The position numbers were made by a program, and so were the translations under genes. From the NCBI GenBank assembly GCA_032173965.1, contig JAVUNC010000004.1:20871001-20935000 (forward strand): DNA of 64,000 nt, in the 5' to 3' direction. This DNA is from Sitta carolinensis. Taxonomy: Eukaryota; Chordata; Aves; Passeriformes; Sittidae. How positions within the stretch are numbered: position 1 is the stretch's first letter; the number at the start of each line of letters is the position of its first letter. The notes under the pieces were generated by a model. The model saw only the letters and a list, made by a program, of their open reading frames with translations, had not been told where the DNA came from and made no database searches. This document shows positions 38,060 through 51,522 of the stretch, piece after piece.

Positions 38060-38773
38060 CATAGAGTCATAGAATGTACTGAATTGGAAGGGGCCCACAA
38101 CAGTCATTGATATCCAGTTCCGAGCCCTGCACAGGACAGCCCCAAGAGTCACACCAAGTGCCCGAGAGTGTTGTCCAAATGTTTCTTGAACTCTGTCAGT
38201 CTTGGTTCTGTGACCACTTCCCTGGGGATCCTGTTCCAGCGCTCAACTACCCCCTGGGTGAAAAAACTATTCCTAATATCCAACCTAAACATCCCCTGAC
38301 ACAGCTTGAGTCCCTTCCCTCGGGTCCTGTCACTGTCACCACAGAGCAGAGATCAGTGCCTGCCCCTCCTGTTCCCCTCACAAGAAGCTGTAACTGCAGT
38401 GAGGTCTCCCCTCAGTCTCCTCCAGGCTGAACAGACCAAGTGACCTCAGGTGCTCCTCACACAGTTTCCTCTCTAGAGCCTTGATCACCTTCATGGCCTT
38501 TCATTGGACACTCTAACATCTTTCTACATTGTGGCACCCAAACCAGCATGCCAGCACTTGAGGTGAGGCTGCCCCAGTGCAGAGCAGAGTGGGACAATCC
38601 CCTCCCTTGCCCAGCTGGCAATGCTGAGCCTGATGCTCCCAGGACAGGGTTGGCCCTGCTGGCTGCCAGGACACTGCTGGCTCACGTTCAACTTGTCATT
38701 GACCAGGACCCCCAGGTCCCTTTCCACAGTGCTGCTCTCCAGCGTCTTGCCTCCAGTCTGTATGAGCAACTGG
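38060..38773 (-). mobile_element. CR1 LINE 3' portion, minus strand, about 714 bp
   Basis: This is the best preserved CR1 in the window. The left edge 'catagagtcatagaat' is the reverse complement of the CR1 tail repeat. It continues with 'ttggaaggggcccacaac', 'gatcctgttccagcgctcaa', 'ctcctccaggctgaacagac', 'tcatggcctttcattggac' and the reverse-transcriptase-coding part to about 38773. The element is 5'-truncated like most CR1 copies. Retained CpGs and a readable 81-codon ORF2 remnant suggest that it is younger than the other copies here. Confidence 0.93.
38524..38769 (-). pseudogene. CR1 ORF2 C-terminal fragment
   Basis: An 81-codon open frame on the LINE's sense strand has LGVLVNDKLNVSQQC (residues 19-33) and EGIVPLCSALGQPHLKCWH (residues 56-74). 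Both are hallmark positions of the CR1 reverse transcriptase C-terminus. A Cys replaces the usual Tyr in 'PLYSAL'. The region between residues 34 and 50 no longer follows the family, probably because of small indels. It lacks the catalytic domain and the endonuclease and has no host function that I can infer. Confidence 0.85.
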
Positions 38774-41700
38774 TAAGTTGCTCCTGTTTGTATATTTGTT
38801 CAACTGCTTCTGACTAGGATCCTGGCACATAACCCAGCTGAATAGCACCATGGTTTTACACAAAAGACCCTTCTAATTTGTTAGAACAACACTGAATGCA
38901 GTGCAAATTTACTGGTATAAATAATAAGGTGTGTCTCTATTGCACTGAATATTTGCTTATTCCTAAAAGCCAGAGCAGATCAGCAGTTTACAATCTCACA
39001 CAGTAGATCCTACAGGGTACAGTTCTCCAAACAGTTTGTATACACCTTCTAATCCTTTCACTTAGTTGTTAATAACAAAACATATCAAAAAGTTTTATTA
39101 TATTCAAGACATAACTTGTCTACTTTTCCCTTTATCCAAAAGGGCTGGAAGCCTGTCACAGGAGGACATCTGACTGGGTTGACATATTTGGTTCATAACA
39201 AATCCCCACTGGCCATTACTCATCTCCTTACTCTGCCTTAAGTATTTCAAAACAGTTTGATTGCTTTGCTCTTCAGCTGATATATACAGAGTCAGATTAT
39301 ATAAGTGAACCAGGAAACTCAGATAAGCATTTGATTTACTTTAATACTACTGCTACATAAAAATAGATTGGCCAAGACAGACAACTTTATGTATGCAGAA
39401 TTTTGGTTTTAGATCCTTGACTACTTTTGCATTGCTCTCATGGTTAAACTGAGCATCATTAAATCATATGTTTATTAATTTTTCAACTTCCTTAAAAATC
39501 TCGGATCCTTAAGGCAAAACATGCAAAACTATTTCATAGCAAAAGTAGTTGCATCATATATATAAAATACGATATCGATCCTATTTTATTTTCTCCTCAA
39601 TTAAGAAAATGTTTAGAATTGTACTAGAGCTGTGCTAGATTTCAGCATTACTTAATCAATTCCAGCCATTTCCAAAACCAGACTTCTGTTCAGTCCTGAT
39701 ATCACTTTCAAAAGGACTCAGGAAAAATGAAAACATTGCACCTCAATGATACAGAAATGCTAAGTTTAAAGTCTATCTATTTCTGAGACTGGTGTAGTCT
39801 TTTTTCATGGATCTCACACTATAACTGTAATGTCTAGGCTCTTATAGTGGAAGGCTTTGTAAAAGTTCTGTGCCCAGGCAAGATCTTCAGCACTAGATCT
39901 TCTATTTATTGCTGTGAAAGAACTAAGATGAGGATAATTTACCTCACACTTAGGCATAGAAGTTGATCCCTTTTTTTGAATAACATTTATAATCCCATTC
40001 ATATATGCATAACATATTTCCAGGTCACCCAGATTTTGCTCTGATATTAGTTTTGAAATATTTATAAGTACATACAGTACTGAAGAGATAGCTGTATGGA
40101 TTTGGGGTTTAAAATTTTAATTTATTGAAATCCTATGTAAAAGGTCATCATGCCTTTAAGAAGCTGGTATTTGCATGTGTTTATTTCAGCAAAACACCTT
40201 CACAAACCCATCAGTCACAGGCCAGACAGAGCAAACTCTGGAAAATTTTCAGTGCAGTTAGAAAGCCAGTGTTTAAAAAACCCCAGTGGTATATTGTGAG
40301 AGCTGCTCTGAGTAAGAGGTCAATAATAATGCATAGTTAAATGGAAGTCTGTGAGGTTGTCTGCAATAAAAAATACTTCCTAATTATAAACCTTTTGATA
40401 GATAACCCCAAATTAACATGCCCAGATATAAATTTTGATCCAGCAATGTACAAGATGTTAGTGCCACTGAAATATTAAATTAAATAATTTATTGATTTTC
40501 ACTTCTAAATTATTTCCTTGTGAATCACAGTGTACATAATTCCATGTACATAAGCTATCAACAGAAGAAAATACTAATATCTGTAAAATCTCTTTCCTCA
40601 TTGCAATTTTCCTGAAGTTTTAAATTATTTTTTTCCTATCATTGCCTAACTTTTTTGAGAAAAAGAAACAAATGGTGATCAACTAACCTGACTCTCAAGA
40701 CAGATCTGTTAAATTTTTGTACTGGTATAACTCCCCAAAATGATTTATAAATGTAACCTCCACTTTGGAGTTTCCTTGAGAATGGAGACAGTGGTCTGCT
40801 TTTTAAGTGTGGTCTGAGGTTAAATGTTTTAGAGGTTACGAAGCACTTTGATCTTGAAGAAGCTAATACATCATATGAATATGATGGACAAACAATATAT
40901 TAAAAATTTGAAAAAAACCCAAACCCTGCACCTTTTAACTAGTTTGGAGTAACTCTGAAAAATAAGAATTATAATTCCAGTTGAATTTCTCAGTCTTATA
41001 AGAAGTATGGCCTGGGCAATCATTATTGCAGGCAATTTTAGACTCTATCTATTATAGCAATGTAGTCTAAGCTGTGATTTGGGGTCAGACTTTCTAAGGC
41101 TACGTGACTGTAGTGTCTACTTGCAGCTCTGTGGGGAAGTCTTGCATGGTAGAAGTCATTCATGTCCACTCTGCTCTAGATGCTCTTCAACTCAGCAACA
41201 CACCACCTGCAATTTAAATGAGCATATTCAGGGGCCTAATTTAATCCAGATAGAAATGAACAACAAAAGAACAGGTTAATCAGTACTTGACCTCCCTACA
41301 TCATCAGGATCAGCTGTAACATTTCCATCCAGGCAAACAAAAAATATGTCAGACTAATTTTTCCAAATTACTGTGCAAACCTGTACCAATACACAGGGTA
41401 TTTAATCTTGTAATGCTGTTTTAAGGTCATGCACTTATTTCAGGGCTTATTTTTAACATGTAAAGAACTGATATCAGAAGACATTATTTACAATCCTCTC
41501 TGTATGGTAAATTGGAAGTAACTGGACATCTTCAGAGTCCTGTCATTAATGCTTCTCAGCCAATGTGATTTATTAATGTAAATAATTACAGTATGATTGC
41601 TAAGTGCTCTAAAAGGCCTATCAACTTAGAGAAAAACAAAGTATTTGTCACTTAAAAGGAGTTAAGATTTTATGGGTAAGGCAGGGATCTCTTCTTGCCA

Positions 41701-42937
41701 CCCAAACAACTACTTCCATCCATAATACTATCCACACTACTTTCCACATCTTTCTTTTAAACAAGATGAATTGGCTTCCACTGTGTGATAATGCCCTTAT
41801 CTCCCTTTGCTCTCACTCAGCTTTTTCCCCTTCCCCTACATCAGCTGTGGATGTCACCCCAACCTGGCTAGTGAGCTGAAATAGCAGGACTCAGCAGGCA
41901 CAGAGCAGTAAAGAACCATTTCACTTTCCCCATTAACCTGTCTCTTCCATTCCAGTGGAGTTCCCTCTGCAACAAATAGTTTCTTAAAAAAGACAGCTAT
42001 GATGGACTCAATAGTAATAATTTTGGTTAACCCACATAAAGGAGAGATTGTGGCCTAGTCTGGGCTATGGAAGATCATTGCTTCAGCAGCACTATATGAA
42101 AAGGAATATTTAACACTGTAACCTAGATACTAGGGATAAGAAAGGAAATTATCTAATTCACTAAACCATGATAAGGAATCTGCTGTGTCACTGATATTTT
42201 CATCAGCTCCCTCTCACATACTATTGCTCCATTAAATGTTCAAGCCACCATCATGCCACTCACATTTTGTTAAAATGATTCATGCTCAAGACCAGCAATA
42301 AATGGAACTCTTTAACTACCAAAATGGTAAAATACAACCTTTTTTTATTACACTGAGTAACTTTATCACTTATTACTTAAAGGTACAAGTAAAAATCTGT
42401 TTTCCTATGGCTAATAAAAGTATAAGATACCCAATAGCAGTCAAGAAGGAAGAATTCAGAATCAGTTACAAATCTGTAACAGAACACTGCAGTCTGAAAT
42501 TTTGCTAATCAGATCTTACAAGTTAAATGAACTTTCTCCTTTGCTTTCAGTTGATACTGTTTGTTTTCTTTGTAATCAATTAGATAAAATATGTGAAAAG
42601 AAATTTTTGTTACGGGTAATAACATTACAAAACCTAGTATGCATTAATGAAGAGACAATGACATGTGCAAGGAAGAAATTCTGTGCAGCAATGACAACAG
42701 GGTTTATAGCATAGAATCTGCTAGAAAAAGAATTCAAGTTTTGTCAGGCTGTCTGTATTTTGTCCTTTCTCCTGAGGTAAACTGTTAGTGAGAGGAATTT
42801 AACTTCTGAGTCTTTAGTTGTGCCAGAGAACGTGAGCCATACAGATGGTGGGGGCAAAAACACCTCTATCATGTTGGCTTGTTACAAGACATCCAACAAC
42901 AATCCATCTGGGACACACAGGATACATTGCAAGATCT
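38774..42937. other. AT-rich DNA, gene-free
   Basis: About 4.2 kb. The segment 41750-41960 is somewhat richer in C and T but could not be assigned. The open frames are at most 71 codons and lack recognisable domains. Confidence 0.5.
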
Positions 42938-43272
42938 GGATTTGCTCAGTCTGAAGAAAAAGGTCTTACTATATTGCCTGGGACTACTCAGTGCAAGGAG
43001 GGATGTAGTGAAAACAGACTCTCTAGAGTGTGACATGGTGATGGGAAGAGACAGGAAACAAAACTTAGACATAGAGGAGGAAAGGCTTTTCCATTGTGAG
43101 ATTGGCCAGACCTCGTCACAGGCTGCCCAGAGAGGTGGCAGATTCTCTGTCTCTGCAGGTATTTGAAATGAGATGGGGTGACTGAGCTGAGCAATGGGAT
43201 CTCACTCAGCTCTGCTTTGAGAAGCTACAGACTGCCAGAGTTCCTTATAGCATACCCATTTTCTCCATTCCA
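42938..43272 (+). mobile_element. Worn CR1 LINE 3' fragment
   Basis: A CR1 tail can be followed through 'ttgctcagtctgaagaaaaa', 'tattgcctgggactactcag', 'gcaaggagggatgtagtg', the well kept 'ggctgcccagagaggtggca' (about 43122), and a decayed end 'gagttccttatagca...ccattc' near 43270. The middle (43010-43110) is heavily changed. The short frames over it are spurious, and no reverse transcriptase sequence remains. I judge it an old insertion. Confidence 0.75.
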
Positions 43273-43938
43273 GGGAAAGATGATCCTGACTGCAAAGCTG
43301 AAGACAGCACAATTTTACCCTTTGTCAGAGCTGAATTCTTACGTTGCTTATCTCTGTACAAGCAGGTTTAGGTTCTTGTTGGGTGCTGCAGGAAAGGCAA
43401 TAAATGCCAGCAGCCCATGGGAAAGTCCAGGAGCAAAACAACTTTTATCAGCTATTGTGTTGCCCTACGACAGCATTTTTGAACTTCTACTAAGCTGATG
43501 TATTTCTTTGAAAAACATCTACTCTACTGAAGCAACACCTGCTCAATTAATCTTGTAGAAAGGATTTTTAATTTCTTTAATCTATAGCGGTATCTATGAC
43601 CCCAGCCAAATATGCTGTTTATTCTGCTGTCTTTTCCCTTCTAATTTGGAACCTTAAATTATGCCACACTTGCAGATATTTTTTTAAAGCCTTCATAAAA
43701 AACTATGATTATTAGATAACAGTATTGGGTAAAAAACACATACATACAAACAACTGAATTCAGACTATTTTCCTAGTAGTGGTAAGAGAAAACAAGACTA
43801 TAATAAGGAAGAAAATAATTCATTGTCTAACATACATGTCTAACGTGATGAGAAGTGTAAATTCGAAGGGTGAAGTCAGGAAAGGTAGACTGAAATTGTA
43901 AGAATTCACATATTGACATTGTTTATTTGTATGAATGT
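43273..43938. other. AT-rich DNA, no feature recognised
   Basis: About 670 bp without a recognised feature. Confidence 0.5.
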
Positions 43939-43947
43939 GTATATATT

Positions 43948-43997
<50 letters not shown>
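43939..43997. repeat. (TA)n(TG)n dinucleotide microsatellite
   Basis: An alternating TA stretch passes directly into about 16 TG units. It is the same compound type as at 7254-7309 but with the TG part longer. Alternating purine-pyrimidine DNA of this kind can adopt Z-form and is usually polymorphic. Confidence 0.97.
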
Positions 43998-43998
<1 letters not shown>

Positions 43999-44893
43999 TT
44001 ATATTATTTACAGAGATGAAAATATTTCCCCTTTAGAAACTACACCCAGAAAAGATAGGTACAGAGGAAGACCAGGTGCATAATGAGAGGCAAGGAAGAG
44101 TGGGCAAAAAAAGGAAAATGTGAAAACTAAAAAACACTCACAAATGACAATGATGAACCTAATTCCCAATTTAATATAGCTTCCTTTATCCTCTTCCTTC
44201 TACAAAAATTATAAAAGGAACTATACAAGAATTTTTATAAAGCTAAGTTACTAGCTAAAATGTATGAGATGATAATCAGGTTTTAAATTAGAAGCTGTCC
44301 TCTCAAGAGAAGAGAATATTGTTTGCAATGAATTTGGATGGTAAGTGGAGAAAAAGTTATCTTGCTGGTGTTTGTGCCCAGTCCTCAGAGGTCTCATGAA
44401 CCTCAATTCTTATTTGCTTTAATTGTAGTGGGAGATGTTAACTGCTTTGTGGGACTGGAATCTCTCAGTGTGATATTTATAAAACAGTATCTCTGATACA
44501 AAAAAAAATAAATTCTTAACTATCTAAATAATCAGAAAGTCCTAATAGACCTAAAGTAACCTACGAATGTCTTAATGTTAACTGATAATATCTAGGTTTA
44601 TAGATGACATTGATACATAGCAGTATATTTAGGTTCTGGAAAGGCAGTGTTTTTCTTTCCAGAAGAATAGCTTACAAAATTCGTTAAGTCATTGATTTCT
44701 GAAAAAGATGCTCAGTTCTCATTAATTATATACCCTGGGGGTTAATTTTATCAAACAACTCCTCTCAACCCAGTGGTAGTTATTTTTTATTTGGTAATGT
44801 CTCCTCTAATGGTAAGAATTTGAAACAGAATTAATTGCTTTGGGACATCATTCATATAAACACTTTGAAATTAGGTGGGGTTTATTTTCTTTT
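43998..44893. other. AT-rich DNA, no feature recognised
   Basis: About 900 bp with no gene or repeat family. Confidence 0.5.
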
Positions 44894-44937
44894 AATAAAT
44901 AAATAAACAAACAAACAAACAAACAAATAAATAAATA
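44894..44937. repeat. (AAAT)n(AAAC)n(AAAT)n compound tetranucleotide repeat
   Basis: Several AAAT units, then about five AAAC units, then AAAT units again. This is a compound microsatellite. Confidence 0.95.
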
Positions 44938-44957
44938 CACCTATTTCTTCCTATGAG

Positions 44958-45029
44958 TTCAAGGATTGAAATTGATAGAAATAGAATAGAAATTAGATTC
45001 AAGGATTGAAATTGATAGAAATAGAAATT
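44958..45029. repeat. Tandem duplication, 40-bp period
   Basis: The segment starting 'ttcaaggattgaaattgata' at 44958 recurs at 44998 with the same first 29 bases. The unit itself contains internal 'gaaattgatagaaatagaa' repetition. It has about 1.8 copies and looks recent. Confidence 0.9.
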
Positions 45030-48000
45030 GATAATTTCTACACATATTAGTTTGAGGTGATTAAGTATAATGAGCTAAAGAACGTCTCCAATAATCTTTG
45101 AGGAGAAGAAGATAGTACCAAAATTCCCTGTCAACAGAGTTCTATCCATCAATTTCTGTCTCCAAGTACAGAAATAATACAGAAAGGGAACAACTGAGTC
45201 AATTAACCCAATCATCCAAACTTCCCCACCTACCCTGCTTCCTCCAGTTTACATAACAGTAACTCCTGCTCCTTCTAATGCTCATATCACACTCCTATGT
45301 CTGTCTTCAGCCTTGGATTTGTATTCAAAGCTAGTTATTTCTACAAAGTTTTGTACTTCTTGCTGTTTTTCCTCTGGGCATATTTCTGTTATCAAGGAGA
45401 AGAAAGATGCCACACTAACAAAAAAAAAAAAGATGCAGTTTTTTTCTATGTGCTTCCTGATTTTATTTTTCTATGTCTGTTACAGCTAGCCAAGGATTCA
45501 TAAACAGGGAAAAATTAAGAAGTTTTCTGTCTCCTTGCTTCAAAGTTTTACCCAGAATGTACCAACTTTCATAGCAGTGTTGTTATGGAGGCTATGGTGA
45601 CAGTGGTATCCATATAACAAGTAGCTATAGAGAAAATATTCAGAGAGATCAAAAGTTTAAGTTTGAAATATCACAGTGATACTGGTTGAAAGTTTTGGCA
45701 GAACATGTGTTCTTTTGTTCTCCCAAACATGGCACCACCACAGGAACTATTAAAAAAAATTACTAAAATGAGTTTTCCAGAACAGACTCTCTAAGAAAGC
45801 ATATTGTAAAGGATATTACAATATAAGCAGAGGAGAAGATGTTTAATTTGCAGTGACATCATTATTAACACATGGTTATATGCTCTTAAATTTTGCTGAT
45901 GTGATGCTTAAGAAGAAAAATAGAGGTAGCTCCATTGCTGCTGCTTTCGCCGGTAGTATTCATCTCAAAGTTGAATCTTGTTTTAGATCATGATAGAATA
46001 ATTTTAGAAAAAAGCAGAAAAAGAGAAATAAAAAGGGGCTCATAAGTAGGAAAAAGGTTGATTGAGAACTTCAGACAGGAGCTGAATATGAATAATTAAA
46101 TACAGGTACTTTGTCATCAGCATCTACTTATAAAACCTGGGGACATCTGAATAAGTTCATGTTTTCATAAAGATTGAATAGAATTAACATTTTAACTTCT
46201 ATCTTTTCTTTGAAATTTGATAAGACAGTAAAGAATCTTACAGAAAAATAAAAATCACCATTGAATGCTGTTTTACCCTGATCAAAACTAGCAGTCCATG
46301 ACTGTGCCATAGGATTAATCTACATTAGCTGAAAAAATAAAAGCATTCCAGCAATTTTGAAAATGTCAATTCATATAAATCAGGCAAGTTTTGACTGTCT
46401 GATACTATATATTTAAGCCTCTGAAAGGCTATTCAAAGTATGTTAGTTGCAATACTATTCAGGGGGATGTAATTTATAAACAAAAATTTATAAAACCTAA
46501 CAAATATTTATAAAAAAGATATGTTTTAATGTTTTGCAGTTTAAGAGCTGTAATTCAGGGTCAAAACTGCAATTTTGTCATGATTTAACTATGCATACCA
46601 CACTATTGTTTTTTATTATTTCAAAGTGAAGTTAATTTAATGCTTTACTTGCACTTTTAAAGTTTGAATTCCATTGAATTATAATTCTTTTTCCAAAATT
46701 AGTTTGTTAAGAGTGGTTTTGTTAATCCTCACCACAAGGTGAAGATTCTAGGGACCATTCATCTTTTGATTTCCATTCTTTATTTTCTTAAAAGACTAGC
46801 TAGAAAATAGAACCATGCAAGAATAGAGCTATTTTTGAAGTGCCCCCTGCTTTATCATAATGAAGGATGTTCTCTACTTGAACTAGTGAAGACTAATAAT
46901 ACTCATATATCTCAGCACAGAATGACATACACTGCTGTGTGATTATTGGTAAACCAAATTTTAACCTATTATAAGAATCTGCAAGGAAAACTCTAGAGTC
47001 CACATCATCTACTGTAAGGATTGCTATCTAACTTAGGAGTCAGGAATCAATGGAGCACCATGCAGATTTGTCCCCACGAAACTCATAACAGTCTTTAAAG
47101 TAACTGTCTTTAAAGTTCTTTGTTACATATGAGCGTGGTGTACTATTTATTAGAATAAGAAGCATGCTCTCCACAGAGAGACAGTACAATAACTTGCCAG
47201 ACTGAGTTTAATTTTTATAAACTGAAATTCCTTGCTAGCTATATAAAGAATAGCAATGAAGAGACACCAAAAAAAAACCCAGAAAAAAAAAAACAGTTTA
47301 AGAAAAGATTACCGTGATCAATTTGCCTGACTCATTGACTCATCTTTTGCTGAAAAGGGCTTTTAGTACTTATAACTCTCCTGGATCATGCATCATGCCA
47401 GTAATTGACAGCTTAATTCTCACACATGAGAAAGTTTCTTTGACTTTGAGTTCCCTGATGACTGTTCCCGTCAGTAGTACTGCAAAGGGGAGGTAATCTT
47501 TACTGCTTTCCCTACCTTTGCCATCCAAAAACCATGGATGAAGGCTGGAAACTATACCTGTTGCCTTTTACAGACCATTTTTCAAAATGAGTCTGACCCC
47601 CAAAATCAATGGTTTAGGAGCAATATATAAAAGTTCCCAAGTTACTTCAAAAAACTAGTTCTACATTAAGGAGATAATCCTGTTTCTACAATTACTTTTT
47701 ATAATAATAGAATTATCAATTATGTGCTTGAGTGATGGAGTAACATCCACCTGTGTGATATGGTGTGAAGATAGAATAAAAGGTGCTCTCTCTGTGAAAT
47801 ACCAGTAAGAATTGCTTTGAAGTGGCACTGCAGTCTGTGTGGCACCATGGAAATAAAAAAAATAAAAACTGTTCCTGGAGTCCTTCTGCTTTTAAGACAG
47901 GTAAAGAGATGTTTTTTGGCCTGCTGGTGTTATTTTTTATTTCACTGAAATGAAACACATAATTACAATAATATGTCTAAGAGCACTAATGAAAAGAATG

Positions 48001-51000
48001 ATCATCTGACCTTGGTGCTTTTGCTTTGGGTATAACATGGATCTTCCTTGTTTGCTTTCTTACATACTTCTTAGAAATATGGAGTGGAAGAGTCTAAACC
48101 CTACTTTAAAACTCATTGGAAAATTTAGAATTTTGGTACTTAAATGAAAATAAACCAACCACAAAATGTTCGTGACTAGTTGTAAAATAAAGTGCCTAAA
48201 TTTTGGAAGTATGACTGTAAATTTTGATACTTTTAGCTAGGGCAGCAAAATTATCTTTCCATATACACAAGAAAGGACCTCAGCTGCACTTAAGTCCTGG
48301 AAACATCTCAGTTCAGCAGGCACTCAAATTCCATGGGCAGTGCAGAACAAGGCAGGAATATTATTCTAATTTGAAACCACAGCTAATGTTGAATATCTCC
48401 TGTATAACAATTTTATATGAACATTTTAAATTTCCTACTGTTGCATTAGCCAATGTGCTACTGCACAGAGACTTACAGGTTGCCTAAACTATTTTAGGTT
48501 TTACAGTTGAGAGAAAAGAGTTAATTGATGAGAGAGGGAAACCAACCCAGTGCCATATAATGCATAGGTTTTCATAAAGGAGGTGAAAATACACTATATT
48601 TCTACCTAGTATAATTCTATTGTTTTTATGAAAAAAGAGCAAAGTATATTAAATTGCATCACTGGATATTAGTGGAAATCTGTGAAAGCCTTAGTAGTGA
48701 TAGTTGGCTGTCTATAGCAACAGTTTGCCCTAATGTTTGCCAGCTTGTCACTAGGACTCTGATGAGAGATTATGCAACATTTATTTGAGTCAGAATTAAT
48801 TTGTGGTGAATGAAGCTTAGTTAGCTCATGGCAAATAGTCACTGCTGAAAGTCTTTCAAACTTTTATAAAGGACAGTAAAGAGTTGGAAATGTGAACTCC
48901 AGAGTAAGGTTTTCATTCTAACATTTTAAATCACTTTGCTTTTCCTTTAGGAAAGAATAAAATAAATTCCAGTGTTTCAGGAAACCTTTGTATCACCATA
49001 ATAAAGATGGCAAAAGATTTCCACTATATTTGGAAAAGGAAGAAAAAGTAGTTGAATTGAAATGGTATTCCACAAAATTTAATTTGTCACAGGAATACTA
49101 TCATGGTTCCTAGAAGACCAAACAATAGGGCCATACAGTATGAAGACAGAGAAACAGATAGGAAACAGATTACAGAAGGTATATTTTTTAATCTCTACAC
49201 TAAGGATAAGCAGGCAAACCACAAAGTACTATTGGCCAAATAAAGTTCTAGAAATATTGCTCCTATTTGAGGTTGTTTCTAGTAGCTGCTTTTTAAGTAA
49301 AAATTCACAGTTAAAAGCACTTTCACCTGGCTAAGGAAAATTTTTTAAACAGAAGGAAGAATAGTGAGCTAAAAAAGAAATACTTGACCAGAGAAAGAGA
49401 CATCAGATGATGGACAGAAAAAGAATATTAAATCTTACATTATCACATAACAGGTGATTCTGTCTGCACATTTCATCAGGAACGCCCTAATTCTTGTATT
49501 TTAAAAATTAGAAATCGGGATACAAATCTCTCTAGGACACTCAGATATCCTCATTTTCCTCATTCTTTTCTTTCTCAATGCCATCTTTTGGCATAAAGTC
49601 TAATTGTGCTACATGGTCTCAGAGAATCCCAGAAAATATTTCTTTATTGGTTCTAACAGAACCAATCTGTTCTCCTGGAGTTACTGTCAGAAAAGAAATC
49701 ATCCTCCACCGTCCCAATATTATTATAATGGCTCATTGTACTGCTATGTTGTTCATCAGAGAAACCTAATTTCATTTCTGGTCTGTAGCACAGTTAGTAG
49801 CTTGATTTTGACATCCTGCTTTGGTGTTATTAGTAGAGTGTTTCCTTTTGATCAATGCCATTTCCTGCTCTGTGTTTGTTGATTCCTAAGGAGTTCTGCA
49901 TAGTGGCGTGTGTGAGCCTTTTGCTTCCTGGCACAGTTCAGTGTTCAAGCTTCCCTAGAGCACTTCCCTGTGTCATTGCTGCTTGTCAGCAGGGCAGGAA
50001 AAAGAAACACTGTGAACGGTGGGGATGAGCACTTTGAATAGACTGGAGATCAGTGGGGAAAGTTTCAAGAGATATGCAAGTGTGTATTTTTTGGGGGGGG
50101 ATAGTGGTTTTGGTTGTTTTTACTATTTGATCTTTTAAAGTAATACACAGAGAAGGTTGTAGAGGGGATACGAATAAGAGGGAACACCTTGGGTTTAGAA
50201 AGGTAGCAAGAACCTATTTGGAAGAAAGAGAAAAAATAACAGGAGTGGTTGTCTTTTCACTTATTTGCCATGTTCTTTCACTGCTTTTACCTGTCCTTTC
50301 AATTCTTTGACATGTTCCTTCTGCTTTGCAAGTTCGGAGAAAAATAAATGTAACAACCAGGCTGTGTTCTGGATGAATTTGCTTCAAGCAGTGTAACAGT
50401 TTGTTTCAAACTAAAAACTCTCCTTACAAATCTGTTATTTTGTTCTTTGAATGCCTCACTACTGTTTAAATTGCTTTTTTTTTTTCCTCCCAGTTTGCTC
50501 ACATTTTCCCTTTGTTTGGATCTTATTTTTTGACTTTTAAAAATATTTGTAACCTCTAAGACCCATTATCATCTAAGCTTTTGCTTTTCTCTCTTCTTTA
50601 AAGATATGTTTAGGAGTCTATTTTTACATCTTTTGTTTTTCATTCATCCCCTTATTAAGGCTATTTAAATTCAAAGTTCTTCAGTATGTTTCAGATTTTC
50701 TTTCTTATGGGATACAAGCCATATTCCCTGCTGTATTTTCCCTAAGAGTTTTTTGACCTTTGAAGCTGCAGTTCAGAATAAGATTATCAGGCATTTCCTG
50801 CTTTGGGATGCAGAAGTTATATTCCATCCATACTTATGACATCTAGGTAGTCTGCTTCTTCATGTCCACTGAATCAGATGGTGCAGCTGCTGAATATTAA
50901 TAGTGGAATTTAATTATTTAGAGTTGTTGGTGCTCAGCCCATTTTGCTGCATACAGCCAAGAGGAAGAACTTTGTCACAGTAATTAGGGTACCATGCCCT

Positions 51001-51502
51001 GTCCAAATTACCCATAGATAGGTCAAAGCCCCAATTTGTCCTTACTGATAAATACTTTCCTAGGGAACATGTCTGAATCCCATTAAGACTGTTCATCCAG
51101 TCATCTACCCTTCACTATTACCATGGCTACTTCTGCTAAGTAGCAGAGGATGTGCTGGAAGCTGTGTCAGTGCTACAGCTGCATCAGAACTGCCTTTTGA
51201 GGGTATGGAGGCAGAATGAAAGAGAGAGTTTAAGGAAATTATAGACATTCCCTGTTTGCTTTGCACATCAACTGTTTCAAAGAGCTGTATTTGGCCTGGG
51301 TATAGATAATAGGAGAAAAAAAGAGTTGATTTCTGATATATTTTGAGGGGTTTTTATACACTTTCCCCAAGTTGCTGCTCTCATAGACATAAAGTAAATG
51401 CACAAGTAATCCAGTTCATATATGTAATTCTGTTCAGGTGTCATGACTGCTGAAGTAAGCAAGGACTGAAATGAATATTTTATTTTCGTCTCTACCAACC
51501 AA
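45030..51502. other. AT-rich DNA, gene-free
   Basis: About 6.5 kb. It contains a 21-bp perfect hairpin (49646-49666), a short tandem repeat of 'aactgtctttaaagt' near 47085-47117 and a run of G at about 50092-50100. The open frames reach at most 92 codons and do not resemble proteins. Confidence 0.5.
49646..49666. repeat. Perfect short palindrome (9-bp arms, 3-bp spacer)
   Basis: ATTGGTTCT and AGAACCAAT flank AAC. This is a possible dyad-symmetric protein-binding site or a small hairpin. The arms do not match the steroid receptor half-site pattern, and chance remains a reasonable explanation in 64 kb. Confidence 0.85.
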
Positions 51503-51522
51503 TTTTTTTTTTTTTTTTTTTT
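51503..51522. repeat. T homopolymer (20 nt)
   Basis: An uninterrupted run of 20 T. No retroposed sequence is recognisable next to it, so it is not obviously the tail of a retrocopy. Confidence 0.95.

Noticed and set aside
49658..49675. Glucocorticoid-type response element
   Set aside because: The half-sites would need a 3-bp spacer and an A at the sixth position; here the spacing is four and the left half-site reads AGAACC.
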